Below are positions 47,501 to 57,599 of a stretch of 64,000 bases of DNA, piece by piece. Positions within the stretch are counted from its first letter, which is position 1. The number at the start of each line of letters is the position of its first letter. The translations under genes and the position numbers were made by a program. A model generated the notes under the pieces. That model saw only the letters and a list, made by a program, of their open reading frames with translations, was not told where the DNA came from and made no database searches. This DNA comes from Liolophura sinensis (Eukaryota; Mollusca; Polyplacophora; Chitonida; Chitonidae). The stretch is from NCBI RefSeq assembly GCF_032854445.1, contig NC_088300.1, positions 5,706,001-5,770,000 on the forward strand, read 5' to 3'.

Positions 47501-50500
47501 ACACCCATAGCAGGAACATTATTTCTTAAATTTACTTTTTCTGTTTGGCCTATATCAGAGTGTTGTTGTGAATGTAAGTAATAAAGAAATGTTAACCTTT
47601 AGTATCTGAAATAAAAATTTTGTCGATAAATGAAGTTTTACTTAACTCTCAGCATCAGGCAATATGGGTTTGAATGTTAGTCCTTGATCTTATAAATGGG
47701 CTTGGAGGTTTGTCTAGAAGATATGGTGATATCCTACAACACTTGTACTTACCTACACCACTTTATGACCATTACTTGCCTCTAAAAATGTACTATTTAG
47801 GTAATTTTTAGGGTAAATGTAGTATTTGACTTTACCTAATGACATGGAGTCCTGGTTACTGGCATTGATGGGTATTGTTACCATGGCTACCCGAATGAAG
47901 ACATGGGCCAGCTGATTCCGGTACAAAGATACCATGATCTGCTGAGCAGCAGATTCCATTAGCCGATCCTGTTGTGAAGCTGGCGCAGTTCTCCCCTCTG
48001 TTGTTTGTTCTGGCCGTAACAACTCCACAATCTGTTTCTCGTTTATAGTAACAAGATTTTTATGAAACTCAATGTTGGATTTTATCACTGTCTCAGCCAC
48101 CTCCTGGCCTACAAAAAACAGAACAGTGAAATGTGTTAGTGTTTGCATTGAGAGTACAAAATCTGTTGGAAAACATTGAATAAACTGAATTTAACAGTCA
48201 ACTTGAGCTTTCCATGACATGACTGCTGACACTAAGGCTGTACCAGAGGTCTGGTCTTATTCCACACAGCATTCTACAAAGGTGCTTACATGTTATAACA
48301 TTGCAACCACATTGATTTATTTTTCATTCTTTGTGAACCAGGTTACAGAGGCTCACAGGGTCAATCATTCATTTGGCTGTAGGGACAAGGACAGATGGGT
48401 GCACAGGCACTAAGAATGTGATCTAATAAAACCATTCTGTGCTAATATTTCTGCTCCAAGTATTGTATAAAAATAAAATTTATCCTGATCAGTTTTGTGC
48501 TCAAGTAAACATATGCTGGAGAATTTTTGCAAAAAATCAATCAGCACTAACTGAACCAAATTTTTTGTAATATTTTTAGAATATCCCAAATAATTACTTA
48601 TCACAAAATATCGGCCTCATTTGTGCAAGTGTTACCATTCAAGCTAAGTAACGTTCCTAAAATTTGTAAAGCCAGCTGCATTTTTATAATTTTAACAGTG
48701 ATGTATGTACCAGTTTACTATTTACCGCAAGGCAATAATTTGAGCTATTCTTAACAAATAGAGAAACTCTGAATTGATCAACAAATATGGATCTTTTTCC
48801 AAAATCTCTGGCAATGCCTCTTTGAAACATGTCCTTATCATAAACTTTCACCATAGATGTATGACTAAATTTTTCTGGACACAATACAACCATCCTATGT
48901 CATCACATTTTACATCTTACCTGGCCAGTCAATGTAAGCTCCCAGGTTGGAGGCTTGTCTCTTCAGCCACTCCACTTCCTTCACTAACTGTTTGACCAGG
49001 ATTCCTTCCTTGTTCTGCAGCAGGACCGCAGAGATGAGAGCCCAAGGGGAGATAACCATGTGCTTCAGCTGTGCCAACACAACATGGTGACCAAACTTGT
49101 GCACTAACTCCTGTTCATCTGCGGACAGACTGGCTATGTACCTGAGAAAACACATAAGTGTCATTTAGATATACCAGAGGCTTTCTGGTGGCAATTTTAT
49201 ACTTTATCACATCAAAAGAATCAAGGAATTCGTCAAAATAATATCCATGTAATTTCCATCAATGAAATCAAGATCGGTAAAAATGAATTGAAGATGGACA
49301 ACAGATTAACTTTAGGCTCACCAGTTTGATTTTAAATAAGAGCCCGACCATTTAGTTATCTATTAATCAAAACAGAAACAGGACATTTGTGATAAGTTTG
49401 TCCTGGAGTCATGCACAAGTCATTATCGCCAAAGCGTTTGACAAACCTAGGAGCAAGACTGTGAGAAATTCTGTCAATCTTTCCAGCAGAAAACTGACGT
49501 ATGGAAATGGGTTCTCCAAAGTGGACATGAATGCTGCCATAATCCTCTGACAACACGCTGCGTGCTTTCAGCAGACCCTGAAATGGAAGTGTTATAGTAT
49601 GTCACGGGTTGTTAGGATCTTGGTGAATATAATCTCCATAACAATGTTAATACACATTGTAGATAATACTTCAATGTAACAAACATCTAGAGAACCCAGG
49701 TCCCCCATCCTTAGGGCAGTTTGGACATGCCAATTGGGTCAGGTAAGTGGGGGGAGAGGGGGTGGACAGTGTTCCAAAGGATGAAGTTGGTGACAATGCT
49801 ATAGGAGTTGATTACACACAAAAGCACTTCTGCCTTCCACTGAAGTGGAATAATATGCATGTTAGGTGACAACAACTGATCATGCTTAAACTTCATATTC
49901 CAACACAACAGTTACTATTTTATACACTGTGTATCTCCACAACTTTCTGTTGGCTCGCAGATTAAAAAACACATGAGGCAAATTGAAAGACGGACTGACA
50001 GAATGATTGAATTCCATCATCAGTCTGGCAGTTCGCCTTACCGAGGTAGACTCCTTAGGCTTTGGCACTCCCAGTAACTCATAGGCATAGAGTCTCTCTT
50101 CCAAAACGCGGTCATAGCTCATACTGACAGGAATCACCATGATGTCTGGCACCAAGGCTTTGAAGTAAGGCTCCAGCGCTGCAGACAGCATACCTACACA
50201 AGCAAAACCCACACTGAGAACATGGCATTTCACCTGTGAGAATTTCTTGGCAGACATATGGTCCTCCATAAGTGTTCTATTTTAAACCATGAACTTAACC
50301 AACTGGTTTCCCATTTGCATTAGGTTTACTAATGACGGAAAACATGCACAAATTGAGGTATTATTAAAAGACATATCAAACATACCTCAAACACAAAAAC
50401 TTATTTTATTTTTTATTTTTGGCATGACTTTCTTCATTTCCATTAAACCCATAGTCTTTGTTTTGAAGTAAAGCTTCTTTTCATGTATTCTTTAAATTAC

Positions 50501-52255
50501 ATTTACTTGAAGGAAAGGTTACCCAGTTTTGGTGAGTATGACTTTGATGTCCGACTCCTTGTGCCTTCCACAAAAAATTCCATAGGAAAGTCTCCATTAC
50601 AGATTTGAGTCTGGACATACTCTGTGAAAACTGCCCAGTACAGCTGATCTCCTCCAAAAGTGCGCCGAATGTAAAATGCACCAGAGTTACGCAAAAGCCA
50701 CCCGAAGAAGTTCATGCCCATAAAATCTGCTCAGAGAAACAAGGCCAGCACTAAATAACCATTCCCTAATTTCAGGCATGAACTCAAGTTAAAGTACTTG
50801 TTTTGTACACACTTTATTGTAAAAGCACCCTTTTTAAAATGAAATCATCATATTCTTACCATTTAAAGTCTACTTTTTATCTACTGCATAATCTAAAAAT
50901 GTATTCAGTAGTACAGAAGACAACATTAAAGATGTCTTGTGTGAAAATGTGAAGGCTTTAGATAATATTAATATTTAATTCAAGCAGTTCTGCAATATAT
51001 ATCCTATAAAACTTGTTGCAGTGAGTTATCTCCCCTGATGCATAACTTACCCATAGCTGCAGCTATAACCGGTAATGGTAACTCATAGATGTACATTACA
51101 TACGACATCATCAGGAAGTCCATGTAGCTTCTGTGAGTTGGCATCAACAATACTGGGTACTCCTGCATCAAGTGTCGTAACTGTAATACACAAATCGGCA
51201 TGCTATTTGGGGAAACATATACTCATCCACTCATAAACTGGTTGTCAGCACCCATACAAGTCAATCATTTCTTAATACAACTTTAAATACCCAAAAAATA
51301 ATTACCAAACATAATTTACAAAACTACCAAAGCAGTTACAGTGCTTCTAATGTCTGACCAGGACCATGACCACGTCACAACTTCTCAGAAGTCTCCTCAT
51401 TAGGGCCTAGGACATCTCACACTAGGTTAATATGCTGCTGCTTGGTGTTGCATAAGTCAAAAGTTTTCGAGTAAAAAAAAAAACAAAAAAAAAAACAAAC
51501 AAAAGACAAACAATCAAACTAATAAAATAAATACTAGGTTTCATGAACTGTCTTATTTTATAACATGAAGATGTAACATAAACTTGTAACGTCTAATTAA
51601 TCAGCAGGTCTGCAGTTATGAAACAAATAAAATGTTAGAGACACAACAGAGAAGTTAAATTAATAAAAAAAAAAAATCCATGAATAGTTCACTTCAAAAC
51701 ATACCCTATAAATACCTCCCTCGTTGACATACACTCGTCTGTAAAGCTGTTTTAAAGCTTTGGTAAGCCCCAAGGCAAACCCTCTTACTGCACCCATATT
51801 TAAACTGTGCGCCATTTCGTCTAAAATTGTCTGCACTTCTGCCTTAACAACTAACTCTTCAACATCACGCTCCTTGGCAACCTGTCAACATAGACATCAA
51901 CTGACTTCAAACATTTTTTTTAGCTGGTTGTCCAATACTCATTGCTTGTACGCGTACATGTCGTATTACAGGCTTTCGGAGAAGCTAAAAGTGACTTCAT
52001 TGGTGAAAGACATGGAAAACATCAACTGACAAAGCATAAAACATAAAATGCACTGTACCTGTTCAACAGCATATTTAACTCTGTCACTGTTCAACACCTC
52101 TAGCTTTATGGCATCATTGGTTCGCTTCTCATTGTACTTGTAAGCAGGTGTTTCTCGAGTCCGTAATGAGAAGAGAATATCACTCTCTTTCCGCCGCGCC
52201 TCTAAAATGTCTTCATAAAAGTCCTTGTGCCGGGACGAGACCATCTTGGGATCAT
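41479..52255 (-). CDS. GNPAT: Dihydroxyacetone phosphate acyltransferase (gene span, 13 exons)
   Basis: The peroxisomal enzyme acylates dihydroxyacetone phosphate, the first step of ether-lipid and plasmalogen synthesis. Exons in transcript order are 52255-52059, 51881-51705, 51180-51051, 50726-50523, 50193-50042, 49577-49447, 49141-48921, 48108-47836, 43530-43451, 43235-43095, 42597-42386, 41970-41909 and 41561-41479. All have GT-AG borders and matching phases. From ATG 52,244 the protein is 683 residues; human GNPAT is about 680. Acyltransferase motifs: I, HRSYMD at 137-142; [13 protein letters not shown] at 180-190; [11 protein letters not shown] at 216-223; [11 protein letters not shown] at 252-260. 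[11 protein letters not shown] (272-282) is a family hallmark. The C-terminus is SKL, a PTS1 signal. The gene looks intact and functional. Confidence 0.97.
41570..41835. repeat. 20-bp minisatellite, about 13 copies, in the last GNPAT intron
   Basis: The unit is close to CAACACATGAACAGTTACAT, with variants ACGTTACCTC, ATGTTAGGTC and AAGTTAGGTC. It fills about three quarters of a 347-bp intron and begins within about 10 bp of the 3' splice site of the terminal exon. Confidence 0.93.
41909..41970 (-). CDS. GNPAT: GNPAT exon
   Basis: The acceptor is TTATTTTTAG and the donor G/GTGAGT. 62 bp, phase 2 to phase 1. It encodes [20 protein letters not shown]. It is poorly conserved, as expected near the C-terminus, but needed to link phases. 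Confidence 0.88.
42386..42597 (-). CDS. GNPAT: GNPAT exon
   Basis: The acceptor is TTCTATGCTCAG and the donor CG/GTATGT. 212 bp, phase 0 to phase 2. It encodes [20 protein letters not shown], continues through [20 protein letters not shown] and ends [10 protein letters not shown]. This is the C-terminal helical region. Confidence 0.93.
43095..43235 (-). CDS. GNPAT: GNPAT exon
   Basis: The acceptor is TGATTTTCAG and the donor TGG/GTGAGA. 47 codons, phase 0 to phase 0. It encodes [20 protein letters not shown] then [20 protein letters not shown] and PFLLGYW. Confidence 0.92.
43451..43530 (-). CDS. GNPAT: GNPAT exon
   Basis: The acceptor is TCTGTTTTTCAG and the donor CAG/GTAATG. 80 bp, phase 1 to phase 0. 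It encodes [20 protein letters not shown] then PGNTKQ. DFIFxPGNT corresponds to the vertebrate DEFIFLPGNT block. Confidence 0.94.
46072..46436. repeat. 61-bp minisatellite, 6 copies
   Basis: The unit contains TGCCCCCAAAGTGCTGCC, AACACTGAAGGATCATG and GGAAGACACCAAACATGACA. Copies three and four are essentially identical and the first and fifth share GCACTGAAAGATCATGTAG, so variants are interspersed. This indicates recent expansion. Confidence 0.95.
47350..47536. mobile_element. Short foldback MITE
   Basis: Left arm AATTTAAATAATATTTCC, CTGCTATGGGTGTTTAGCAG and TAATTTTAT. The right arm (ending 47,536) is its reverse complement with few mismatches: ATAAAACTGCTGCTAGACAC, CCATAGCAGGAAC and ATTATTTCTTAAATT. 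The arms are roughly 45 bp around an interior of about 95 bp. There is no coding capacity, so it is non-autonomous. Confidence 0.75.
47836..48108 (-). CDS. GNPAT: GNPAT exon
   Basis: The acceptor is TTTTTTGTAG and the donor TTAG/GTAAAG. 273 bp, phase 1 to phase 1. It encodes [20 protein letters not shown], a linker with [15 protein letters not shown], and [25 protein letters not shown]..xFxR matches the vertebrate AYRNQLLNIFVRP block. Confidence 0.95.
48921..49141 (-). CDS. GNPAT: GNPAT exon
   Basis: The acceptor is GTGTTTTCTCAG and the donor G/GTAAGA. 221 bp, phase 2 to phase 1. It encodes [20 protein letters not shown] then [20 protein letters not shown] and LQNKEG, ending [21 protein letters not shown] is a GNPAT signature. 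Confidence 0.96.
49447..49577 (-). CDS. GNPAT: GNPAT exon
   Basis: The acceptor is TTCCATTTCAG and the donor AG/GTTTGT. 131 bp, phase 0 to phase 2. It encodes [20 protein letters not shown] then [20 protein letters not shown] and LAP. The donor was chosen inside a longer open frame because only this junction gives the conserved PRYI continuation. Confidence 0.95.
50042..50193 (-). CDS. GNPAT: GNPAT exon with acyltransferase motif IV
   Basis: The acceptor is GCTTGTGTAG and the donor TCG/GTAAGG. 152 bp, phase 1 to phase 0. It encodes [20 protein letters not shown] then [20 protein letters not shown] and [10 protein letters not shown]. Confidence 0.96.
50523..50726 (-). CDS. GNPAT: GNPAT exon with acyltransferase motifs II and III
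   Basis: The acceptor is TTTCTCTGAGCAG and the donor G/GTAACC. 204 bp, phase 1 to phase 1. It encodes [20 protein letters not shown] then [20 protein letters not shown], then [20 protein letters not shown] and KSYSPKL. The invariant EGTRSR substrate-binding loop is intact. Confidence 0.97.
51051..51180 (-). CDS. GNPAT: GNPAT exon with acyltransferase motif I
   Basis: The acceptor is GTGTATTACAG and the donor G/GTAAGT. 130 bp, phase 0 to phase 1. It encodes [20 protein letters not shown] then [20 protein letters not shown] and AAM. His-Arg-Ser-Tyr-Met-Asp is the catalytic HX4D motif. Confidence 0.97.
51705..51881 (-). CDS. GNPAT: GNPAT exon
   Basis: The acceptor is CTATGTTGACAG and the donor AGG/GTATGT. 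59 codons, phase 0 to phase 0. It encodes [20 protein letters not shown] then [20 protein letters not shown], then [25 protein letters not shown] corresponds to VNEEGI in vertebrates. Confidence 0.95.
52059..52255 (-). CDS. GNPAT: GNPAT first recognised coding exon
   Basis: The acceptor is TAATTATTTTCAG and the donor CAG/GTACAG. The likely start is ATG at 52,244 in a good context (AAGATGG), giving [20 protein letters not shown]. The DILEARR and [15 protein letters not shown] blocks match family positions. The eleven bases before the ATG would be 5' UTR. Alternatively translation enters from an upstream exon ending in phase 1, which would read Asp-Pro-Lys before this Met. I found no such exon. 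Confidence 0.88.
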
Positions 52256-52300
52256 CTGAAAATAATTATTTATCAAGTAAATAGATGGCTTGCTTGTGCC

Positions 52301-53131
52301 TAATTCAATTAAATTAAAGGTTGAGGTCTATTTTCAACAATTTCTGATACTGCATTTACCTGCCTTGACGTGTAATTGTTCAATCAAAAAACTCGGTAAG
52401 TCTATCCCACAAGGTACTTTGTGGAATGAAGTTGGGTGTTAAATCCACTCCACACATTTCTGGTGTGCATTTAATTTGACTTTTATCACCACTCCTGTGA
52501 GTCGCAATGTTGTTGAAATCCGCACAAATATTTCCTTCTCCTTTGTCAAAATAACTTTGTGCAGTCATGGCAAGTTGGGTGTACTAAACTCTCGGAATTG
52601 TGCATCCAAAAATAAGGAAATCAACCTAACAAGACAAGATCATGCAACCATCTCAAACTTCAGCGATGATGTCATCACTGATCATGGATGTAGAACAAAA
52701 AGAACAATGCGCCCAGTCAGTCAAGCAAGAAAAATGAATTCAAATTGCTCTAGTCAAAGCTTGCGGCTATCATGTGTGCATCTTCTTCGCTATCTATGTT
52801 TTCTTCCCATGTCCTCCGATACAATCCCGATTGTGAGCACAATGCGATTTTGAAGAGAGAAATGTCCACACTTTTTCAGGTTTTCTGCATATAACTATTC
52901 TGAAATTGACAGAAATTTGCAGGATTGATTGAAAAAACCCATTTCTTGTCAATCGACACCAAAAATTGGCATGGAACTGTTTTTGAAGTGAATTTAACGG
53001 CCAACGTCGTTCAGCAAAGTGCGTTGTGGAATGGACCGAGCGCGTTTTTTAATTCAACGATTAAATGTTGAGGTAGGTAAGTATCAGAAATTATTGAAAA
53101 TAGACCTCAACATTTAATTTAATTGAACTAA
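52301..53131. mobile_element. 831-bp foldback element with 8-bp target duplication (hAT-like, non-autonomous)
   Basis: Termini are long imperfect inverted repeats: the left begins TAATTCAATTAAATTAAAGG and continues TTGAGGTCTATTTTCAACAA; the right end is its reverse complement (TTAGTTCAATTAAATTAAA on the minus strand). Weaker complementarity extends to roughly 150 bp per arm. An exact 8-bp direct repeat, CTTGTGCC, flanks it at 52,293-52,300 and 53,132-53,139, the length typical of hAT transposons. The interior frame at 52,476-52,853 has no transposase motif. It lies just upstream of the first recognised GNPAT coding exon. Confidence 0.85.
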
Positions 53132-54348
53132 CTTGTGCCATATGTGTTTCATTCTTTAAAGCAATCAATTTTACAAACTTTGGCTTGGTGATGCTCGAAG
53201 TCAACAGGTGTTCTGACAGCCTCGACATATTTGACAAGGGCAGGTCAATGCGTCAGCTCTTTGAATGAAGCGTAATCTGACGTTAGCTTGGGGTCAATGT
53301 GGCCGGACAAAATTTTGGCAAACCTAAATGTAACGAAAGAGCAATCTCCGACTAACAGCTTTGCAACTGGGTTGTTTCTTTCAACAAGTTATACTAATGA
53401 CAAAATATATCTCGTGTATATTTGTTCAGGCTCTCAATGTCAATTGTCAGTATATCGCTTTCTTGATGTGGGTAAATCTACCCCTATCTACAATCACGAT
53501 TTAATAGGTTGTGTACAACGGTGCTGTTAACAGAAACTTAGCAAGGCAAGGGACAGGGCGATGTTCACCAAGTCAGTGTACCTCTTCGGTTAGGGAGTAA
53601 GTATGTGCGCAATGTTTTTTTTTTTTTTTTTGGTCAGTATATCATCAGCATTTCTACCTTTCGTTATCCATGATCCCCTTGAACTGTCTGCCATGTTGGT
53701 GCAGATCCTGGGAGATTAATTCTTGTCAAACTTCGCTAAATCAGACCTCGACAGTTCAACACCAACAGTCTTGCCACCGGCCAAAGCTGGAATACGATTG
53801 GTCAAGCTGCGGTGGGATGAGTGCCGGTTTGCGGTACCGGCTTTGCGACAACCTAAAGATTACTTTTGAAATAAATTTACACACGCCTCTGCAGCCTCTC
53901 TTACTAGTTATAGGAGACAGAAAATGAGACATAGTGGTCATTTAATTTGTTCACTTTCTTTGAATGGAAATGGAAAGCAGAAACAATTACAAAAATAATG
54001 ACTGTTCCCAAATACAGACTCGTACATAGATTTGTAAAACGTGATTAGTCTATAACACAGCCCCGAGACAAACGGACATTACTAAAACGTCAAGTCAGTG
54101 GCTGTTTAACACAAACATTTTATTTTTGGCATCAAAAGTGTCTTACGTTTTACAAAACACAGTGATATGTAGCCTAATCTGAATTAAGTTCCATCAAAAT
54201 ACTGCCTCATTTATTCGCAACTTCATCGACCCATCACTCCATATGGCTCTATCGTTTTGCATAATGTTGTTGAAAAAGCGATGGCCCAAGGCTACCAGCA
54301 TGATATAATATTTTTTTCCTCCATAATACCAGTGTACATTCATATTTT

Positions 54349-55278
54349 AATGGAGAACCCAACGATTTTGTTTTTACACTAAATGTTTCCTACACACAAT
54401 ATATTAAAGGAGAACCCAACGATTTTGTTTTTACACTAAATGTTCCCTACACACAATATGTTAAAGGAGGAACCCAACGATTTTGTTTTCACACTAAATG
54501 TTCCCTACACACAATATGTTAAAGGAGGAACCCAAAGATTTTGTTTTTACACTAAATGTTCCCTACACACAATATGTTAAAGGAGAACCCAACGATTTTG
54601 TTTTCACATTAAATGTTCCCTACACACAATATGTTAAAGGAGAAGCCCAACGATTTTGTTTTCACACTAAATATTCCCCACACACAATATGTTAAAGGAG
54701 GAACCCAACGATTTTGTTTTCACACTAAATGTTCCCCACACACAATATGTTAAAGGAGGAACCCAAAGATTTTGTTTTCACACTAAATGTTCCCTACACA
54801 CAATATGTTAAAGGAGGAACCCAAAGATTTTGTTTTTACACTAAATGTTCCCTACACACAATATGTTAAAGGAGGAACCCAACGATTTTGTTTTCACACT
54901 AAATGTTCCCTACACACAATATGTTAAAGGAGAACCCAACGATTTTGTTTTTACACTAAATGTTCCCTACACACAATATGTTAAAGGAGGAACCCAACGA
55001 TTTTGTTTTCACACTAAATGTTCCCTACACACAATATGTTAAAGGAGGAACCCAAAGATTTTGTTTTTACACTAAATGTTCCCTACACACAATATGTTAA
55101 AGGAGGAACCCAACGATTTTGTTTTCACACTAAATGTTCCCTACACACAATATGTTAAAGGAGGAACCCAACGATTTTGTTTTTACACTAAATGTTCCCT
55201 ACACACAGTATGTTAAAGGAGGAACCCGACGATTTTGTTTTCACATTAAATGTCCCCGACAGATAATATGTTAAAGGA
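54349..55278 (+). repeat. 58-bp minisatellite, about 16 copies
   Basis: The unit contains GTTAAAGGAGGAACCCAACG, ATTTTGTTTTCACACTAAAT and GTTCCCTACACACAATAT. Single-base variants (AAAGATT for AACGATT, GAGAACC for GAGGAACC, TTTTTAC for TTTTCAC) are mixed along the array. Open frames in it are artefacts. Confidence 0.96.
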
Positions 55279-56075
55279 CAAGTCTGGTTGTTTGACACGA
55301 ATTTGACATCCTGGAAATTGTGGTAATACCCGTGGCATTGTGGCGCGGTTTCGCAGTCCAAGGATTATAAGTTTTTAATAGCCAAAGTCCAGCGACAGGC
55401 CTGCCGACTTGCGACACCATGACCCATGCATTCGGGTAACAATCGAGCTAACATTTTATTTGTTAAACAAGTATCACCGCCAAAAGTAAAAAAGCTCGAA
55501 TTATATTGAATGGAAACAGCGACTGGTAACACATAGAAATGCCAATTAAAATTTTGTCTGAGTTCTCGTTACGGGTTCCAAGGTACGGCATGCTGCGGGG
55601 TATCACCCGCACACAAGCTGTGGCCTGTGGCCAGTTCGTGTCACAGCCTGCCGTTTCAAACAAGCAAATAGCTGAATAACTTCTGCATTCTGGAGTGAAA
55701 ATTTGGACATCTTTTCTTTTTCGTTTGGCTTTTTTTGGAGGGGAGGGAGGGGGAGAGATATAAGCCTCATCTATCGGCCTTTCATTTTAGTAAGTGGCTA
55801 AAATAGCAAGTCTCACACGACTATGATTGAGTCCTCCGTAATCAAACGGTGTTTTTGATGAGATCTGGTCCATATTTTCTCAGCCTGTGGCATTTTTAGT
55901 GAAAAAATGTTAATGTAACTTTGCAGTAAGCCTACACTGCGTTGGGGCAATTGCAAAGCCACGCTTGGGCATGGAATAATTTCAAAGTTAGTTGTAAAGG
56001 TGTAACAATTGTCTCCTGTGATCTGTGTTGTAGAAATAGAGAAGCCTCGCGTGACGGCAGGGAAATGTACCGCCG

Positions 56076-56083
56076 TGACGTCA
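56076..56083. promoter_or_regulatory. Palindromic CRE-like site TGACGTCA
   Basis: A perfect TGACGTCA octamer sits in a locally CpG-rich segment (56,046-56,110, with CGCGTGACGG and ACCGCCGTGACG). It could belong to a distal promoter or enhancer, but no transcript start is visible nearby and a chance match is possible. Confidence 0.2.
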
Positions 56084-56933
56084 CACAGTCAACGGTGGCT
56101 CGATCGTAGTGGAGAAGATTTTCTTATGTTTGATCACCAAGTTCGGCAGTATTTCTTCTGTTTTCGATGTTTTAAACGATCGGAATGGGTTCAGGGAACA
56201 TAAATGCACATATAAGCAGTTTTGAAGGCCCAGCGCTGGGGTTCTACTTTATTGCAGGTTTTTTTTTTCTATTTTTGTTCAAATTTTCAACTGAGGGCAT
56301 TCTCTGGTTTGGTATATATTTATTTACATGATTGGTGATCCATGCTTAAGACTTTTTCACTTATATAATGGCAGCCAGGTTCTAGTTTTGTGAAGTTCAT
56401 CTATAAACCTAACTCAAGCCTGGGATTATCTTAATCCCAACTGAAACGCATTTAAACAAGCATGAAACATGTCTTGGATCAGTGTAGATTTTAGTAAGCA
56501 GAGAGCTGTAGAGCACATGTGTAGTTCACACTTCTTGTTAACCATGTCATTTTAACCCAAATCGCGCTCTGCTGGACATTGCAGCAGTTATGTGTAATAC
56601 ATCAATGAGAAACTTTTCCCACCTGAAGGATTTCGGCCCTAGGCTATGTAGCATTCTCGTTATTCCTGCTTTTGCTGTCATCGATGTTCCATGGGAAATC
56701 GGGTTATGAGGCTAACTTGTACGGTAAGAGAACAATGGTGTGTAGGCCTACAGCTTACACAAGAGTCGCCATTATGCTGGAAACGTTTGCCATTGGCATT
56801 AAGCCTCATTTTAAATGTTAATATTAGCGTTTTTTTCCTCTCTCCATATAAGGGCCTATACATTTTCCCTATATGTTTATTTTTTTATTTTATTTTTTTC
56901 TTTTCATTTTTTTAAATTTCATTTTAAATACAT

Positions 56934-56995
56934 ATGAGTGAAATGTTTTTGAGTACCGGCACGGTGTAAAACTCCAATGAAATTAATAAACAAAT
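56934..56995 (+). mobile_element. SINE 3' tail fragment
   Basis: GAGTGAAATGTTTTTGAGTA, CCGGCACGGTGTAAAACTCC and AATGAAATTAATAAACAAAT match the last 60 bases of the SINE at 6,919-7,184 with substitutions. Confidence 0.6.
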
Positions 56996-57149
56996 CTCTC
57001 TGTTTTTTTTTGTTTTTTTTCTATACGTACAAGACCTTATCAACGCGAATAACTAAGTGTGGTGCATATTACCTAGGCTAAGAAAGGGAGGCTTCATAAC
57101 TCAACAGTACTGTTGCAGCCAGTGCTACTCCGTCCACGACCAACAGTAC

Positions 57150-57235
57150 TCGTCAGCCTACATCCACGAGGGGAACGGAAGTACATCCACCAGGAGAACG
57201 GACATTCATCAGGAGGACGTTGTAGTGCGCATGAC
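57150..57235 (+). repeat. Short direct repeats resembling the 53-bp array core
   Basis: Three successive variants of ACATCCACGAGGAGGACGG occur here: ACATCCACGAGGGGAACGG, ACATCCACCAGGAGAACGG and ACATTCATCAGGAGGACG, spaced 20-25 bp. They precede the main 53-bp array by about 400 bp and lack its ATTTACCTTCC half. Confidence 0.65.
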
Positions 57236-57377
57236 CACACATATGGCGCGAAATGCAAAGTAGTGGGGTAGAGTTACACATTTGTGTTCAGTAAAAAGAC
57301 ATACGGATTATATCACTGTATATCTCATACCAATAACTTAAATAAACAAATAACTTATTTACTACAGTGCTTCTCCA

Positions 57378-57486
57378 AATTATCTAACTATCGACAACAG
57401 ATGATGAGTAAGACAAGGTATGTTATCAATTATCGGTATAAATTATCGAACTATCGACGACAAATGATGAATAAGACAAGGTATTC
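57378..57486 (+). repeat. 63-bp tandem duplication
   Basis: AATTATCTAACTATCGACAA with GATGAGTAAGACAAGGTAT recurs 63 bp later as AATTATCGAACTATCGACGA with GATGAATAAGACAAGGTAT. Confidence 0.8.
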
Positions 57487-57599
57487 TATATCATAAGGAT
57501 ACAACAGCCCAAGGCCTCTCCAGATCTGTTTTCCCGACATGGGGCTCATAGACCTATAGGACTATACAATATACAGGTACTTGGTATCGGTGGCAGGAC

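Larger units (their letters stand above)
43531..47835 (-). other. Largest GNPAT intron (4.3 kb)
   Basis: The intron carries a 61-bp tandem array (46,072-46,436) and a palindromic MITE (47,350-47,536). Short open frames, for example around 44,010-44,240, lack family signatures. No extra exon is needed, because the flanking phases agree. Confidence 0.6.
53140..57599. other. Intergenic DNA upstream of GNPAT
   Basis: Besides the 58-bp array, SINE tail, CRE-like site and small duplications, no exon is supported. Any 5' UTR exon and promoter of GNPAT should lie here or just inside the foldback element, but no TATA box or clear CpG island decides the position. Confidence 0.4.

Noticed and set aside
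49356-49446. Extension of the GNPAT exon to its in-frame stop at 49,356
   Set aside because: The donor AG/GTTTGT joined to the next exon restores the conserved LAPRYI block, whereas the read-through sequence has no family similarity.
52476-52853. 125-codon frame inside the foldback element as a transposase
   Set aside because: No DDE or hAT dimerisation motif is visible and the frame starts and ends without relation to the element; the element is treated as non-autonomous.
53160-53232. Minus-strand ATG-initiated segment (MSRLSEHLLTSS...) as a first GNPAT coding exon
   Set aside because: The only nearby donor is in phase 0, whereas the next exon needs phase 1 to continue the frame; no similarity to GNPAT N-termini.
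54498-55042. Repeated frames beginning MFPTHNMLK
   Set aside because: They arise from the 58-bp minisatellite and are interrupted wherever a unit loses a base.
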